Counted from the stretch's first letter, positions 1 through 7,165 are shown. The stretch: DNA of 20,850 nt from Clostridia bacterium (GCA_017537515.1 JAFYKO010000182.1:1-20850), one strand, 5' to 3'. Notes: generated from the sequence alone by a model not told the origin. Translations and numbers: made by a program.

Positions 1-324
1 ATTCGAAGAAACAAAAAGGAACAACAAAAACAAAAAGACCTTGTCGACAGCCTCAAAATCGGCGAATACGTGTTGACTTACTCTGGCGTTTTTGGAAAAA
101 TTGTTGAAATGACCGAAAAAGAAATGGGCAAATTTATTGTTATCGAAACTGGCGAAAAACACAAAAACTATATGACAGTAAGCGAAAACGCAATTTATAT
201 GCTTGCAAACAACAATCCAAAGATATACTCAGCGGATGGCGAAGTTGTAAAACCAGAAGAAAAAACAGAAAACAAACAAGAAGACAAAAAGACAGAAGAC
301 AAAAAACAAGAAGAAAAAGAATAA
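1..324 (+). CDS. yajC: Preprotein translocase subunit YajC, 5'-truncated by the window edge
   Basis: The open frame runs in from base 1 and ends at a TAA at 322-324, so the N-terminus with its single membrane segment lies outside the window. The visible part starts with a basic, Gln/Lys-rich stretch (RRNKKEQQKQ) followed by DLVDSLKIGEYVLTYSGVFG and GKIVEM, the usual YajC cytoplasmic beta-domain. YajC is an accessory partner of SecDF-SecYEG at the membrane. The C-terminus carries an unusually charged Lys/Glu/Gln tail of about 25 residues after KPEEK. An internal TTG at 76 is not needed as a start, because the conserved sequence begins upstream of it. A rho-independent terminator follows directly. 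Confidence 0.85.
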   Translation: MRRNKKEQQKQKDLVDSLKIGEYVLTYSGVFGKIVEMTEKEMGKFIVIETGEKHKNYMTVSENAIYMLANNNPKIYSADGEVVKPEEKTENKQEDKKTEDKKQEEKE

Positions 325-329
325 AATCG

Positions 330-350
330 CAGGCGTTGGCCTGTTTTTTT
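330..350 (+). terminator. Rho-independent terminator of yajC
   Basis: A 5-bp stem CAGGC/GCCTG with a GTTG loop (330-343) is followed by a run of seven T, starting five bases after the yajC stop codon. Confidence 0.7.
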
Positions 351-362
351 ATGCAAGAAAAA

Positions 363-724
363 CGCCCGCAAGCAAGCGGGCGGGTGCCTGAGGCACCTTG
401 CATTAAGAGTTAGCAGTTAGGAGTTAGGAGTTATTGTTATTCCGCCTCCCTAACGGACCGGCGGAATGTATCCCATCTTTTTAATATCTTTTTGGTTTAT
501 TCTTTGAAAACGGAACCCCCGTAAGGAACCTTGACGGGGAACCCGTTTTCTTCGACTAAACGCAAAAATCTTATTAAAAATCTGGCTGTCCACACCTCCA
601 ATTAAAGGATATTTGTTGGCTTGCTGTATGTTTGATTGAGAGGTATGGAAGGGGCGGAGTGGGTGCCTGAGGCACCTTGCATTTAGAAGCGTCAGCTCAA
701 TGGCTTGGTGGCACTGCCACCCCA
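363..724. repeat. Gene-free stretch with hairpins and a mosaic repeat shared with 16349-16640
   Basis: No credible gene is seen between yajC and mazF, which are convergent. The stretch is made of inverted repeats: CGCCCGC/GCGGGCG (363-382), GGTGCCTGAGGCACC (383-397 and again 662-676), ATTCCGCC/GGCGGAAT (439-467), and an imperfect palindrome of about 45 bp at 506-550. Four copies of a heptamer close to AGTTAGG (the last partial) lie at 408-433. Several modules recur downstream of sigF: 433-464 matches 16349-16380 at about 29 of 32 bases, 477-495 matches 16464-16480, 565-597 matches 16610-16643, 686-724 matches 16424-16460, and the GGTGCCTGAGGCACC block recurs in inverted orientation at 16580-16594. 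The function is unknown. Confidence 0.75.
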
Positions 725-1062
725 AAGCCAAGAGAAATCAAAATAGCTCGATTTATTTCACGCATCTTGGAAGAGTCAAGCGAAGAAACCTTTTGCTTTA
801 AGCGAGTTTTGTCTATGGTTCGAATTTGCTCAAGAAGAACAACACTGTCTTTTGGTAAAGAGTAAATTTCACAAGGAAGTTCAATGTGCGTAGGAATTTT
901 AGCCTTGTTTATCTGACTTGTTATCGCTGCAACAATAACAGTAGGTGAAAATTTGTTTCCAATATCATTTTGAAGAACAACAATAGGACGAACGCCCCCT
1001 TGTTCGCTTCCGACAACAGGGGACAAGTCCGCATAATAAATTTCACCTCGCTTAATTTCCAT
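697..1062 (-). CDS. mazF: MazF/NdoA-type endoribonuclease toxin
   Basis: This 121-aa protein has the complete MazF/PemK core: RGEIYYADLSPVVGSEQGGVR near the N-terminus with GGVRPIVV, then SPTVIVAAITSQ, IPTHIEL, and LLEQIRTIDKTRL. MazF proteins of this type cut single-stranded RNA at short sequence motifs and are held inactive by a co-expressed antitoxin. The start ATG lies inside the upstream gene; the two frames share 11 bases (ATGGAAATTAA), and there is no strong separate SD, which suggests translational coupling. The last eight or so codons (encoding GVAVPPSH) and the stop lie inside a repeat module also found at 16424-16460, so the C-terminus may have been rewritten by the repeat. Toxin identity is firm; activity is inferred. 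Confidence 0.92.
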   Translation of the reverse strand: MEIKRGEIYYADLSPVVGSEQGGVRPIVVLQNDIGNKFSPTVIVAAITSQINKAKIPTHIELPCEIYSLPKDSVVLLEQIRTIDKTRLKQKVSSLDSSKMREINRAILISLGFGVAVPPSH

Positions 1063-1249
1063 CAGTTAAAAGTTTTTCATAATCCTCAAGCCCCTTCAAA
1101 TCTGGCGAGAGGAAAGACTCCTCCAAAATCATATTATGCAACTGCTCTTTCAAATGTTTTTGCCAAAAATCCACTAAATCACCATTTGTTTTTTCAAAAT
1201 CGTGGATTTGTTTTTCCATTAAAGAAGCAAGCATTTCAAAATCAATCAT
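1052..1249 (-). CDS. Small acidic protein overlapping mazF, candidate antitoxin
   Basis: The 65-aa product begins MIDFEMLASLMEKQIHDFEK and ends with an acidic tail (GLEDYEKLLTDGN). A clear SD (AGGAG, in TTAGGAGATAATTATG on the minus strand) precedes the ATG, and the stop overlaps the mazF start by 11 bases, so the pair is one operon. In Bacillus-type systems this slot encodes the ribbon-helix-helix antitoxin EndoAI/MazE. I see no ribbon-helix-helix or AbrB/MazE-type beta-strand pattern here; the sequence looks helical. The antitoxin role is inferred only from position, size, acidity and coupling. It could instead be an unrelated small protein. Confidence 0.7.
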   Translation of the reverse strand: MIDFEMLASLMEKQIHDFEKTNGDLVDFWQKHLKEQLHNMILEESFLSPDLKGLEDYEKLLTDGN

Positions 1250-1342
1250 AATTATCTCCTAACATCTTTATAATTAATCATTTTCAAAAAATTATTTAAA
1301 AAAAGCCAGATTTTTCTAAAAAAAACCAAGACTTTAAAAAAA

Positions 1343-1370
1343 TTTTTAAAAATTTTACAAAAAGTGTCAA
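1343..1370 (-). promoter_or_regulatory. Possible promoter for the small gene-mazF operon
   Basis: On the minus strand, TTGACA (1365-1370) is followed after 16 bp by TAAAAA (1343-1348) in a very A/T-rich tract. The -35 is perfect but the -10 is weak, so this is tentative. Confidence 0.35.
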
Positions 1371-1377
1371 AATTTGA

Positions 1378-1406
1378 TAGACTTTGTGAATTTTTTTTGC
1401 TATAAT
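1378..1406 (+). promoter_or_regulatory. Extended -10 promoter for the SipW-like gene
   Basis: TATAAT at 1401-1406 is preceded by TG at 1398-1399 (extended -10). A weak -35 TAGACT (1378-1383) is 17 bp upstream. The SD AAGGAG at 1425-1430 precedes the ATG at 1438. Confidence 0.6.
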
Positions 1407-1437
1407 GTGAAAGAATAAGAAAAAAAGGAGATGAAAT

Positions 1438-2601
1438 ATGGCTGAAGTCTACAACAAAAAATACAAATTCTACAAATTTTCAAAAATCGTTCTTTTGGTG
1501 GTGGCAATCCCACTCCTCGCCCTCGCACTGTTTTCTGCGATTGTTATGAACACCTCAAAAGAAGCAGGTGGCTATCCTTCTATGTTTGGATACACCGTTA
1601 TCGACCTCACCTACGACCAAAACGCTTATTATGGTGAAGGTGTCAACAAAAAAATTATGGTCCAAAAAGTATCCAACGACGACTACAAAGTTGGGGATAT
1701 TATCGTTTATTATGTCAACATTAGCGGTGAAGAACCTGACAAAGGCGGTGTCTTCCACGACAACAACGCCCTCTCATATTCTGGCATTATCCAAAACGAT
1801 GCAATGACCTATGGTGACCCGGTTATCGGCGTTGATATTTCAGCAATCAGCGTCGGACAAATCGGAAGCATCGGCAAAATCACCGAAACCGGCACAAACA
1901 ACGTTCACGACGCATTTACGGTTTATGTTTCTGAATCTCAGTCAACCTCTGACCAAGACAACGCAGTGTTCGCAGAAAACGTTCTTGGAAAAATGGTTGA
2001 AGCAAGCCCAATCCTTATCGACGTCTTGACTTATTGTGCATCTGTGCAAAACTTTATTATCCTTGTCCTTATCCCTCTTCTAGTCGTCCTTGCCCTTCAA
2101 ATTATGAACACCGTTGCAAGACGTGCTTACGAAAGAAGTGAAAGACTGGATGAAAAAGAAAGAATCAGAGTCCAAGAAAATGCACAAGACGCACCTCTCG
2201 ACCAAGCAGAACCAATCAATCAATACCAAGAAAGCCTCGCACAAACAGTTGAAGGATTCAATCAAAACCCTGGCGTTCGCAGAGCACCTCCATCAAGACC
2301 AAGAGCCCAAGCCCCAGTGCAACCAGCACCAGCAAGAGCCCCAGTGCAACCAGCAAGGGCCCAAGCACCAGTACAACCAGCAAGGGTTCAAGCACCAGTA
2401 CAACCAGCAAGGGTTCAAGCACCTGTGCAACCAGCACCACAGCCAAGACCAGCACCTCAGCCACGTGCAGTGCCAAGAGTACCAACAGCTTCTCAACGTC
2501 CTACGGCAACAAGCAGGCCAGTTCCAAGAGCCCCACAAACCCCTCCATCAACCCCAGCTCGTCCACCTGTACGCCCAAGACAAACACCTCCAAAACAATA
2601 A
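1438..2601 (+). CDS. SipW-like signal peptidase I homologue, probably inactive, with Pro/Ala/Gln-rich tail
   Basis: The 387-aa protein has an N-terminal membrane segment (about 17-37), an extracytoplasmic region, a second membrane segment (about 203-224), and a long cytoplasmic tail. PSMFGY (47-52), KVGDIIVYYV (84-93), and the NVLGKMVEASPILIDVL block before the second membrane segment match the layout of SipW/ER-type signal peptidases. In that family a catalytic SGSMEP motif normally follows FGY within a few residues; here the position reads TVIDLTYDQN, so the nucleophile seems to be missing. The Ser-Met at 48-49 lies before FGY and is probably not the active site. The tail (about 280-387) contains near-tandem nonapeptides of the APVQPARVQ type. 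The start is set by SD AAGGAG and the extended -10 promoter. A scaffold or substrate-binding role is possible. Confidence 0.65.
   Translation: MAEVYNKKYKFYKFSKIVLLVVAIPLLALALFSAIVMNTSKEAGGYPSMFGYTVIDLTYDQNAYYGEGVNKKIMVQKVSNDDYKVGDIIVYYVNISGEEPDKGGVFHDNNALSYSGIIQNDAMTYGDPVIGVDISAISVGQIGSIGKITETGTNNVHDAFTVYVSESQSTSDQDNAVFAENVLGKMVEASPILIDVLTYCASVQNFIILVLIPLLVVLALQIMNTVARRAYERSERLDEKERIRVQENAQDAPLDQAEPINQYQESLAQTVEGFNQNPGVRRAPPSRPRAQAPVQPAPARAPVQPARAQAPVQPARVQAPVQPARVQAPVQPAPQPRPAPQPRAVPRVPTASQRPTATSRPVPRAPQTPPSTPARPPVRPRQTPPKQ
2304..2445 (+). repeat. In-frame tandem repeats in the Pro/Ala/Gln-rich tail
   Basis: The DNA repeats with a 27-bp period, visible as CAACCAGCAAGGGTTCAAGC with small variations, encoding APVQPARVQ-type nonapeptides. 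At least four copies can be seen. Such a tract could change length by slippage without shifting frame. Confidence 0.75.
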
Positions 2602-2646
2602 TCAATCTTCCCAAGACTCCTTGAATGAAGATACAAAAAAACTTGT

Positions 2647-2673
2647 GCGAAGCCCTCTTCGCCTTGTTTTTAT
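2647..2673 (+). terminator. Terminator after the SipW-like gene
   Basis: GCGAAG/CTTCGC with a CCCT loop (2647-2662) is followed by CTTGTTTTTATTT. Confidence 0.6.
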
Positions 2674-2705
2674 TTAGAAACCTCAAAACTTAAAAGGAAA
2701 ACACT

Positions 2706-3212
2706 ATGAAAAAAGTAGCAAAATTCGAAAAAGTCTCATTCGCCCAATTTGAAAAAGACTTTCAAAGCCTATTCGAAGGCAATTATGATATAAAAGAAAT
2801 TTACGATAAACTCAAACTCCCCGCCCGAGGAACAAGATTCTCCGCCGGCTACGACTTTTTCAGCCCCATAGCCTTCACCCTCGCACCAAACCAAACAATA
2901 ACCATCCCAACCGGCATAAGAGCCAAAATAGAGGACTTTTACTTCCTCCAAATTTTCCCAAGAAGTAGTCTAGGATTCAAATTCCGCCTTCAACTCAACA
3001 ATACTGTGGGCATAATAGATTCCGACTATTACAACGCACAAAACGAAGGCCATATCCTCATCAAACTCACAAACGCTTCAAACGAAAACAAAACAGCCGA
3101 AGTCTTGCAAGGGCAAGGTCTCGCACAAGGCATATTCACAGAGTTTGGGATAACCATCGACGACAACGCCTCAGGCGAAAGAATCGGCGGATTCGGAAGC
3201 ACAAACAAATAA
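2706..3212 (+). CDS. dut: Deoxyuridine 5'-triphosphate nucleotidohydrolase (dUTPase)
   Basis: The 168-aa protein hydrolyses dUTP to dUMP and pyrophosphate. All five motifs of the trimeric dUTPase family are readable: ARGTRFSAGYDF (I), PRSSLGFK (II), GIIDSDYYN with the catalytic Asp (III), GQGLAQGIF (IV), and the C-terminal RIGGFGSTNK (V), which closes over the nucleotide. An N-terminal extension of about 35 residues precedes motif I. The start is supported by AAAGGA shortly upstream. The next two genes encode a ThyX-like protein and FolD, so its dUMP product is probably used directly for thymidylate synthesis. A terminator follows, so the downstream pair has its own promoter. Confidence 0.93.
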   Translation: MKKVAKFEKVSFAQFEKDFQSLFEGNYDIKEIYDKLKLPARGTRFSAGYDFFSPIAFTLAPNQTITIPTGIRAKIEDFYFLQIFPRSSLGFKFRLQLNNTVGIIDSDYYNAQNEGHILIKLTNASNENKTAEVLQGQGLAQGIFTEFGITIDDNASGERIGGFGSTNK

Positions 3213-3217
3213 ACCAC

Positions 3218-3243
3218 TCCCCAAATCTTTTGGGGATTTTTTA
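3218..3243 (+). terminator. Terminator of dut
   Basis: An 8-bp stem TCCCCAAA/TTTGGGGA (3218-3236) with a 3-base loop is followed by a T run. Confidence 0.8.
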
Positions 3244-3267
3244 TTTGTAACAATTTTTGTTATAGTA

Positions 3268-3295
3268 TTGACAAATCTTGAAAATATGTTACAAT
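3268..3295 (+). promoter_or_regulatory. Promoter for the ThyX-like gene and folD
   Basis: TTGACA (3268-3273) and TACAAT (3290-3295) are separated by 16 bp. A small inverted repeat TCGGT-ACG-ACCGA (3307-3319) would lie at the very 5' end of the transcript and could be an operator or a stabilising hairpin. Confidence 0.7.
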
Positions 3296-3342
3296 AAATA
3301 CAAATCTCGGTACGACCGATAACACTAAAAGGAAAAGACAAA

Positions 3343-3936
3343 ATGAGAGTATCAAACGTTAGAGTTAGCGACCTAGAAGAAAGCGTGAAGGCAAGCAAAT
3401 ACCCAATGTCAATTTCACCTGATTCTTGCACGACAGAACTCACAAAAACAGCACAAGCACTTGCACAAAGCGGAAAAGGAGAAGGCCACGACCAGTATCT
3501 CACAGGCATTTTGGTGTCCTTCGACCTCACCTGCTCAAACAAAATGTGGGTTGAAATGGAACGTTACCGTTTCGTAAGCTTCGTTTCAAGCCAAAGCACA
3601 ATGCACAGAATCACAAGATTCAACATCAAAGAGCAATGCAATGGCTATGTTGATGAAATCATCCTCAACCGCCTCCAACAGCTTCAAGAAGAAAGCATTC
3701 AAGACCCAACCAACGACGAGAAAAAACTCCGCCTTCTTTACAACGTTCCAAGCGGTTTCGAACTCACAGCAAGACTCACAACCAACTATCGAGCATTAAA
3801 AACAGTCTACGCACAACGAAACAACCACCGACTCCCAGAATGGCGAGCATTCTGCAAGTTTATTGAAACCTTGCCTCGTGCAAAAGAGTTGATTATCCCA
3901 AAACAAAAAGACCTAGAACAAGGAGCCGAAATGTAA
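3343..3936 (+). CDS. Putative flavin-dependent thymidylate synthase-like (ThyX-fold) protein
   Basis: The 197-aa protein is not a standard annotated family to me, but several blocks resemble ThyX. ERYRFVSFVSSQS (73-85) sits where ThyX has its RHRxxS signature, with Tyr in place of His. VPSGFELTARLTTNYRALK (135-153) followed by YAQRNNHRLPEWR (156-168) parallels the ThyX block in which N-x-R-x-L and a later E-x-R bind dUMP and flavin. ThyX makes dTMP from dUMP using methylene-tetrahydrofolate, FAD and NADPH. The context fits: dut lies upstream, and folD starts on the last base of this stop codon. Start ATG follows AAAAGGAAAAG and a good promoter. The reaction is inferred; a diverged ThyX paralogue with another role is possible. 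Confidence 0.6.
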   Translation: MRVSNVRVSDLEESVKASKYPMSISPDSCTTELTKTAQALAQSGKGEGHDQYLTGILVSFDLTCSNKMWVEMERYRFVSFVSSQSTMHRITRFNIKEQCNGYVDEIILNRLQQLQEESIQDPTNDEKKLRLLYNVPSGFELTARLTTNYRALKTVYAQRNNHRLPEWRAFCKFIETLPRAKELIIPKQKDLEQGAEM

Positions 3937-4766
3937 TGATACTTCAAGGAAAACCCGTCGCCGACGCAGTTTTAGAGAGAACTAGGGCATACATACAACA
4001 AAACAACCTAAAACTCAAACTTGCCATAATCACAAGCGGAACCGACCCCGCAAGTGCAATCTACGCAAGAAACAAAATGAACGCCTGTGCGTCTTGTGGA
4101 ATTGACCACGAACTTATCTCAATGCCCGAGTCTTCAACCACAAAAGACTACGCAAAAATGATAGCCCACCTCAACAACGACCCAAAAACAACAGGCATTA
4201 TCTTGCAATTACCGTTGCCAAGCTTTATCAACGAAAAACAGCTTATCGAACTTATCGCACCTGAAAAAGATGTCGACGGATTCACGAAAAAGGCCAAATT
4301 TCCGCCTTGCACACCAGCAGGAATTTTGACAATCCTTGATTATTACAAAGGCAAAAACTGGCTTGAAGGCAAAAACGCAGTCGTGATAGGCCGAAGCAGT
4401 ATCGTGGGAAGCCCAATGGCAACACTCTTGACCTCAAGAAACGCAACCGTAACCCTCTGCCACTCAAAAACACCAGATATGACATACTACACAAAAAACG
4501 CAGATGTTATCGTTGTTGCAACAGGCAAAGCCAAACTCTTGAAAAAAGAAATGGTGAAGGAAGGCTCAACAATAATCGATGTGGGCATAAACCGAATCGA
4601 CGGCAAACTTTACGGTGACGCAGATTTTGAGAACCTCCAAGACATATGCGACATCACCCCAGTGCCAGGAGGCGTCGGCCCAATGACCGTCGCAACCCTC
4701 GTTGCAAGAATAGTGATGCTCGACAAAGAAGTCAAGAAACAAAAATCCCAAGAAAAAACAATGTAG
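3936..4766 (+). CDS. folD: Bifunctional methylenetetrahydrofolate dehydrogenase/methenyltetrahydrofolate cyclohydrolase
   Basis: This 276-aa FolD interconverts 5,10-methylene-, 5,10-methenyl- and 10-formyl-tetrahydrofolate in the cytosol. Readable signatures are SAIYARNKMNACASCGI with the catalytic Lys (about 47), ILQLPLP, APEKDVDGF, PCTPAGI, the Rossmann segment GRSSIVGSPMATLL, CHSKT, and ITPVPGGVGPMTVATL near the C-terminus. The ATG overlaps the stop of the preceding ThyX-like gene by one base (TAATG), so the two are co-translated. That placement suggests supply of methylene-tetrahydrofolate for thymidylate synthesis. Length is normal for the family. A strong terminator follows. Confidence 0.95.
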   Translation: MILQGKPVADAVLERTRAYIQQNNLKLKLAIITSGTDPASAIYARNKMNACASCGIDHELISMPESSTTKDYAKMIAHLNNDPKTTGIILQLPLPSFINEKQLIELIAPEKDVDGFTKKAKFPPCTPAGILTILDYYKGKNWLEGKNAVVIGRSSIVGSPMATLLTSRNATVTLCHSKTPDMTYYTKNADVIVVATGKAKLLKKEMVKEGSTIIDVGINRIDGKLYGDADFENLQDICDITPVPGGVGPMTVATLVARIVMLDKEVKKQKSQEKTM

Positions 4767-4800
4767 AAATACAATAAAATAAATTCACAAAGAATAAAGA

Positions 4801-4846
4801 AAAAGCCAAAAAATCTCTCAAAATCATATTTTTGGCTTTTTTTATT
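4801..4846 (+). terminator. Terminator of folD
   Basis: A 12-bp stem (4801-4812 with 4829-4840; core AGCCAAAA/TTTTGGCT) is followed by a T run. It may also act on the opposite strand. Confidence 0.75.
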
Positions 4847-4847
4847 A

Positions 4848-4887
4848 TAAAAAAACACCGACTCTTAGGAGATGCCGGTGGATTTTT
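4848..4887 (-). terminator. Terminator of rpoZ
   Basis: Read on the minus strand, CACCG (4876-4880) pairs with CGGTG (4856-4860) and is followed by a T run. It lies at the end of the rpoZ frame and forms a back-to-back pair with the folD terminator. Confidence 0.65.
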
Positions 4888-5100
4888 TTATTCTTCCTCT
4901 GCTTTTTCGTCTTGGCAAACTATTTCGCCGTCCATAAGCTGTTGGGCAGCGATTGAAATAGACTTGCGGTCGCTTGCTTCGAGTTCGTCTGGAATTGTGA
5001 GTTCGAGTGTTTTCGCTCTTTTTGAAAGCACACGACAAAGTTTGTATTTGTTGCCATCTGCTTTTTCTGTGAGTTCGTCGATAGGTGGTTCAATCATCAT
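4888..5100 (-). CDS. rpoZ: DNA-directed RNA polymerase omega subunit
   Basis: The 70-aa protein starts MMIEPPIDELTEKADGNKYK and continues with LCRVLSKRAKTLEL, matching the Gram-positive omega pattern (M-x-P-S/P-I-D-x-L ... Y-x-L ... S/A-x-R-A-x). Omega binds the beta' C-terminus and helps assemble RNA polymerase. The protein ends in an acidic tail (DEKAEEE). Two adjacent ATG codons follow a GAAGG SD; either could be the start. In many Bacillota rpoZ sits next to gmk and coaBC; here it lies downstream of fakA with a 71-bp gap, which is a less common setting. Confidence 0.85.
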   Translation of the reverse strand: MMIEPPIDELTEKADGNKYKLCRVLSKRAKTLELTIPDELEASDRKSISIAAQQLMDGEIVCQDEKAEEE

Positions 5101-5171
5101 TTTTAAATTTACCTTCTTTTATTTATTTTTTGTAATTATATCAAACTTTTGCTTTAAAGTCAATACCTCTT

Positions 5172-6806
5172 TTATTCTAGGCTTATGATGTAATAATACA
5201 CCGGTTGCCCGCCTTCAAGTGCAGAAATTTCACAGTTTGGATATTTCTCTGCAAGTTTGCTTGCGAGGTTCATTGCATCTTTTTCACGTATGTCTTGACC
5301 ATAGAAAAGTGTAATGTTGCATATGTCGTCGGTAATCATCTTGCTGATAAGGTCGAGAGTGGTTTCTTCAACCTTTTCGCCTTTTGCCAAAATAGATTTT
5401 TCATCAAGGCCAATAATATCTCCGGCTGAAAGTTCTATCCCGTCAAGGTTTGTGCTTCTTACTGCATAAGTAACCGACGCAGATTTGACATTGACAAAGC
5501 TTTCATTCATTGCTCTTTCATTTTCTTCTGGTGTTCCGTCTGGGTTGAACGCAAGCACGCAAGAGATACCCTCAGGCACGCTTTTTGTTGGGATGACAAT
5601 CAAGTTTTTGGCTGTCAACACCTTTGCTTGCTCGGCGGCGAGAATAATGTTTTTGTTGTTTGGGAAAATGATAACATTTTTCGCCGGCACGTTGTCAACC
5701 GCTTGAACAATGTCGGCCGCACTTGGGTTCATAGTTTGCCCGCCTTCAATAATTTGGTCCACTGAGAGGTCTTTGAAAAGGTTTGCGATTCCTTTTCCCG
5801 GTGCCACTGCAACAAGCCCAAGTTCTTTGAGTTCTTGTTCTTTGTTTGCCATTGCTTTGAGTTCACGATTTTGTTCTCTCATATTTTCAATTTTGAGGCT
5901 ATGGAGTTCGCCGAGTTCAAGTGCATAACCAAGTGCGAGGTTTGGTTCGTTTGTGTGAACGTGGACTTTGACAAGGTTTAGGTCGCCAATACAAATAACG
6001 CTGTCGCCTATTGCCATAAGTTTTTCACGAAGTTTGTCTATGTCGGCCTCGGTTGTCTTTTTGTTCATTTGGATAATGACATATTCAGTGCAGTAACCAA
6101 AAGTGATTTCGCCAAGGTTGTTTATATCTGGGATAACATCTTCAACGGTGTTTACAACTGGAGTTTCTTCAATCTCAATGCCATCGAGTTCTTCGCCGAG
6201 AAGTCCTTTATAAAAACCATTGAATATCACAAGCAAGCCTTTTCCGCCACTGTCAACAACACCGGCTTTTTTAAGAACAGGAAGCATTTCAGGTGTTTGT
6301 CTTAAAATGATTTCGCCTTGTTCAAGAAGTTGAGGGAAGAAGGTGAAGAAGTCTGAGTTTTTCTTTGCGATTTCGATTGCTTGTTCTGCCATCACACGAA
6401 TAACGGTGAGGATGGTTCCTTCTTTTGGCATAGTAACAGCCTTATAAGCAATGTTTGCACCTTCTTGAAGAGCCTTAGCAAATTGCTTTGTTGTGATTTC
6501 TTTGTTTTGGCCAAAAGCAGAGCAGAAGCCCTTCAAAATTTGTGAAGTGATAACGCCCGAGTTTCCTCTTGCACCTCTGAGGGCACCACGAGAGAGAGCC
6601 TCTGCGAGTGCGGTGAGGTCGTTGTCCATAACTTTATTAACTTCGGCAACAGCCGATTTGATTGTAAGATACATATTTGTACCAGTGTCGCCATCTGGAA
6701 CAGGGAAGACGTTTAAGGCGTCCACCATTTTTTTGTTTTGTTGCAATAAGCCCGCACCGGTGTTTACCATTTTGCGGAAATCCGAGCCATTAATAATTTT
6801 TTGCAT
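5172..6806 (-). CDS. fakA: DAK-phosphatase/fatty-acid kinase catalytic subunit (FakA/YloV)
   Basis: The 544-aa protein has an N-terminal DhaL-type ATP-binding domain: NVFPVPDGDTGTNM (32-45) supplies the Mg-binding Asp residues, then RGARGNSGVITSQI, and VDSGGKGLL. The central region has the conserved VKVHVHTNEPN block, and the C-terminal part resembles the DegV-like domain typical of YloV. In FakA systems, FakB proteins present fatty acids and FakA phosphorylates them for phospholipid synthesis; no FakB is in the window. Length matches the family. The SD AGGAG overlaps the end of the upstream gene, the gap is 8 bp, and yloU-fakA is a widely conserved Bacillota pair. Confidence 0.92.
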   Translation of the reverse strand: MQKIINGSDFRKMVNTGAGLLQQNKKMVDALNVFPVPDGDTGTNMYLTIKSAVAEVNKVMDNDLTALAEALSRGALRGARGNSGVITSQILKGFCSAFGQNKEITTKQFAKALQEGANIAYKAVTMPKEGTILTVIRVMAEQAIEIAKKNSDFFTFFPQLLEQGEIILRQTPEMLPVLKKAGVVDSGGKGLLVIFNGFYKGLLGEELDGIEIEETPVVNTVEDVIPDINNLGEITFGYCTEYVIIQMNKKTTEADIDKLREKLMAIGDSVICIGDLNLVKVHVHTNEPNLALGYALELGELHSLKIENMREQNRELKAMANKEQELKELGLVAVAPGKGIANLFKDLSVDQIIEGGQTMNPSAADIVQAVDNVPAKNVIIFPNNKNIILAAEQAKVLTAKNLIVIPTKSVPEGISCVLAFNPDGTPEENERAMNESFVNVKSASVTYAVRSTNLDGIELSAGDIIGLDEKSILAKGEKVEETTLDLISKMITDDICNITLFYGQDIREKDAMNLASKLAEKYPNCEISALEGGQPVYYYIISLE

Positions 6807-6814
6807 ATATTCTC

Positions 6815-7165
6815 CTAAACTTGCACGCCACAGACGTGAACATTGACATTGTCAACAATCATACCTGTGAAATTTTCAACGCTATATTTTACTGTTTTTT
6901 TCAAACTTTCTGCAACAGCAGAAATAGACACCCCGTATTTAAAAATACAGAAGATGTCGATTGTGATTCTGTTTTCCTTGTTTGAAATAACCACGCCCCT
7001 TGAATAAGGACGTTTTCTAATCAAATATTTAACGCTATCTTTGATGTTGTAAGAAACGAGGTCAGTAACCCCATACACACCCAATGCAGAATAACCAGCG
7101 ACAACCGCAATGGCGTCGTTGGAGATGCTGATTTGACCATAAAAATTGTTTGTGTCAACTGTCAA
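6815..7165 (-). CDS. Asp23/YloU family envelope-stress protein
   Basis: The 116-aa product has the Asp23/YloU pattern: an N-terminal GQISISNDAIAVVAGYSALG followed by VYGVTDL, a middle GVVI...ITIDIFCIFKYGVSIS, and a C-terminal ESLKKTVKYSVENFTG with VDNVNVHVCGV. These small proteins are linked to the membrane or envelope, but their biochemical role is poorly defined. The start is a TTG at 7165, chosen because AAAGGA lies at proper spacing upstream and because conserved sequence begins right after it. It lies 8 bp upstream of fakA and is the first gene of that operon, behind a leader of roughly 200 nt. Confidence 0.85.
   Translation of the reverse strand: MTVDTNNFYGQISISNDAIAVVAGYSALGVYGVTDLVSYNIKDSVKYLIRKRPYSRGVVISNKENRITIDIFCIFKYGVSISAVAESLKKTVKYSVENFTGMIVDNVNVHVCGVQV

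Noticed and set aside
363..700. CRISPR-like or transposon interpretation of the repeats
   Set aside because: Repeats are not regularly spaced, there are no cas genes, and no transposase or target duplication is seen.
450..731. A 93-codon minus-strand frame between yajC and mazF
   Set aside because: It lies inside the hairpin and repeat region, overlaps the end of mazF and has no family pattern.
2114..2677. A 187-codon frame within the SipW-like gene
   Set aside because: It is the +1 shadow of the repetitive Pro/Ala/Gln tail and runs through the terminator; its Gln/His-rich product is an artefact of the repeats.
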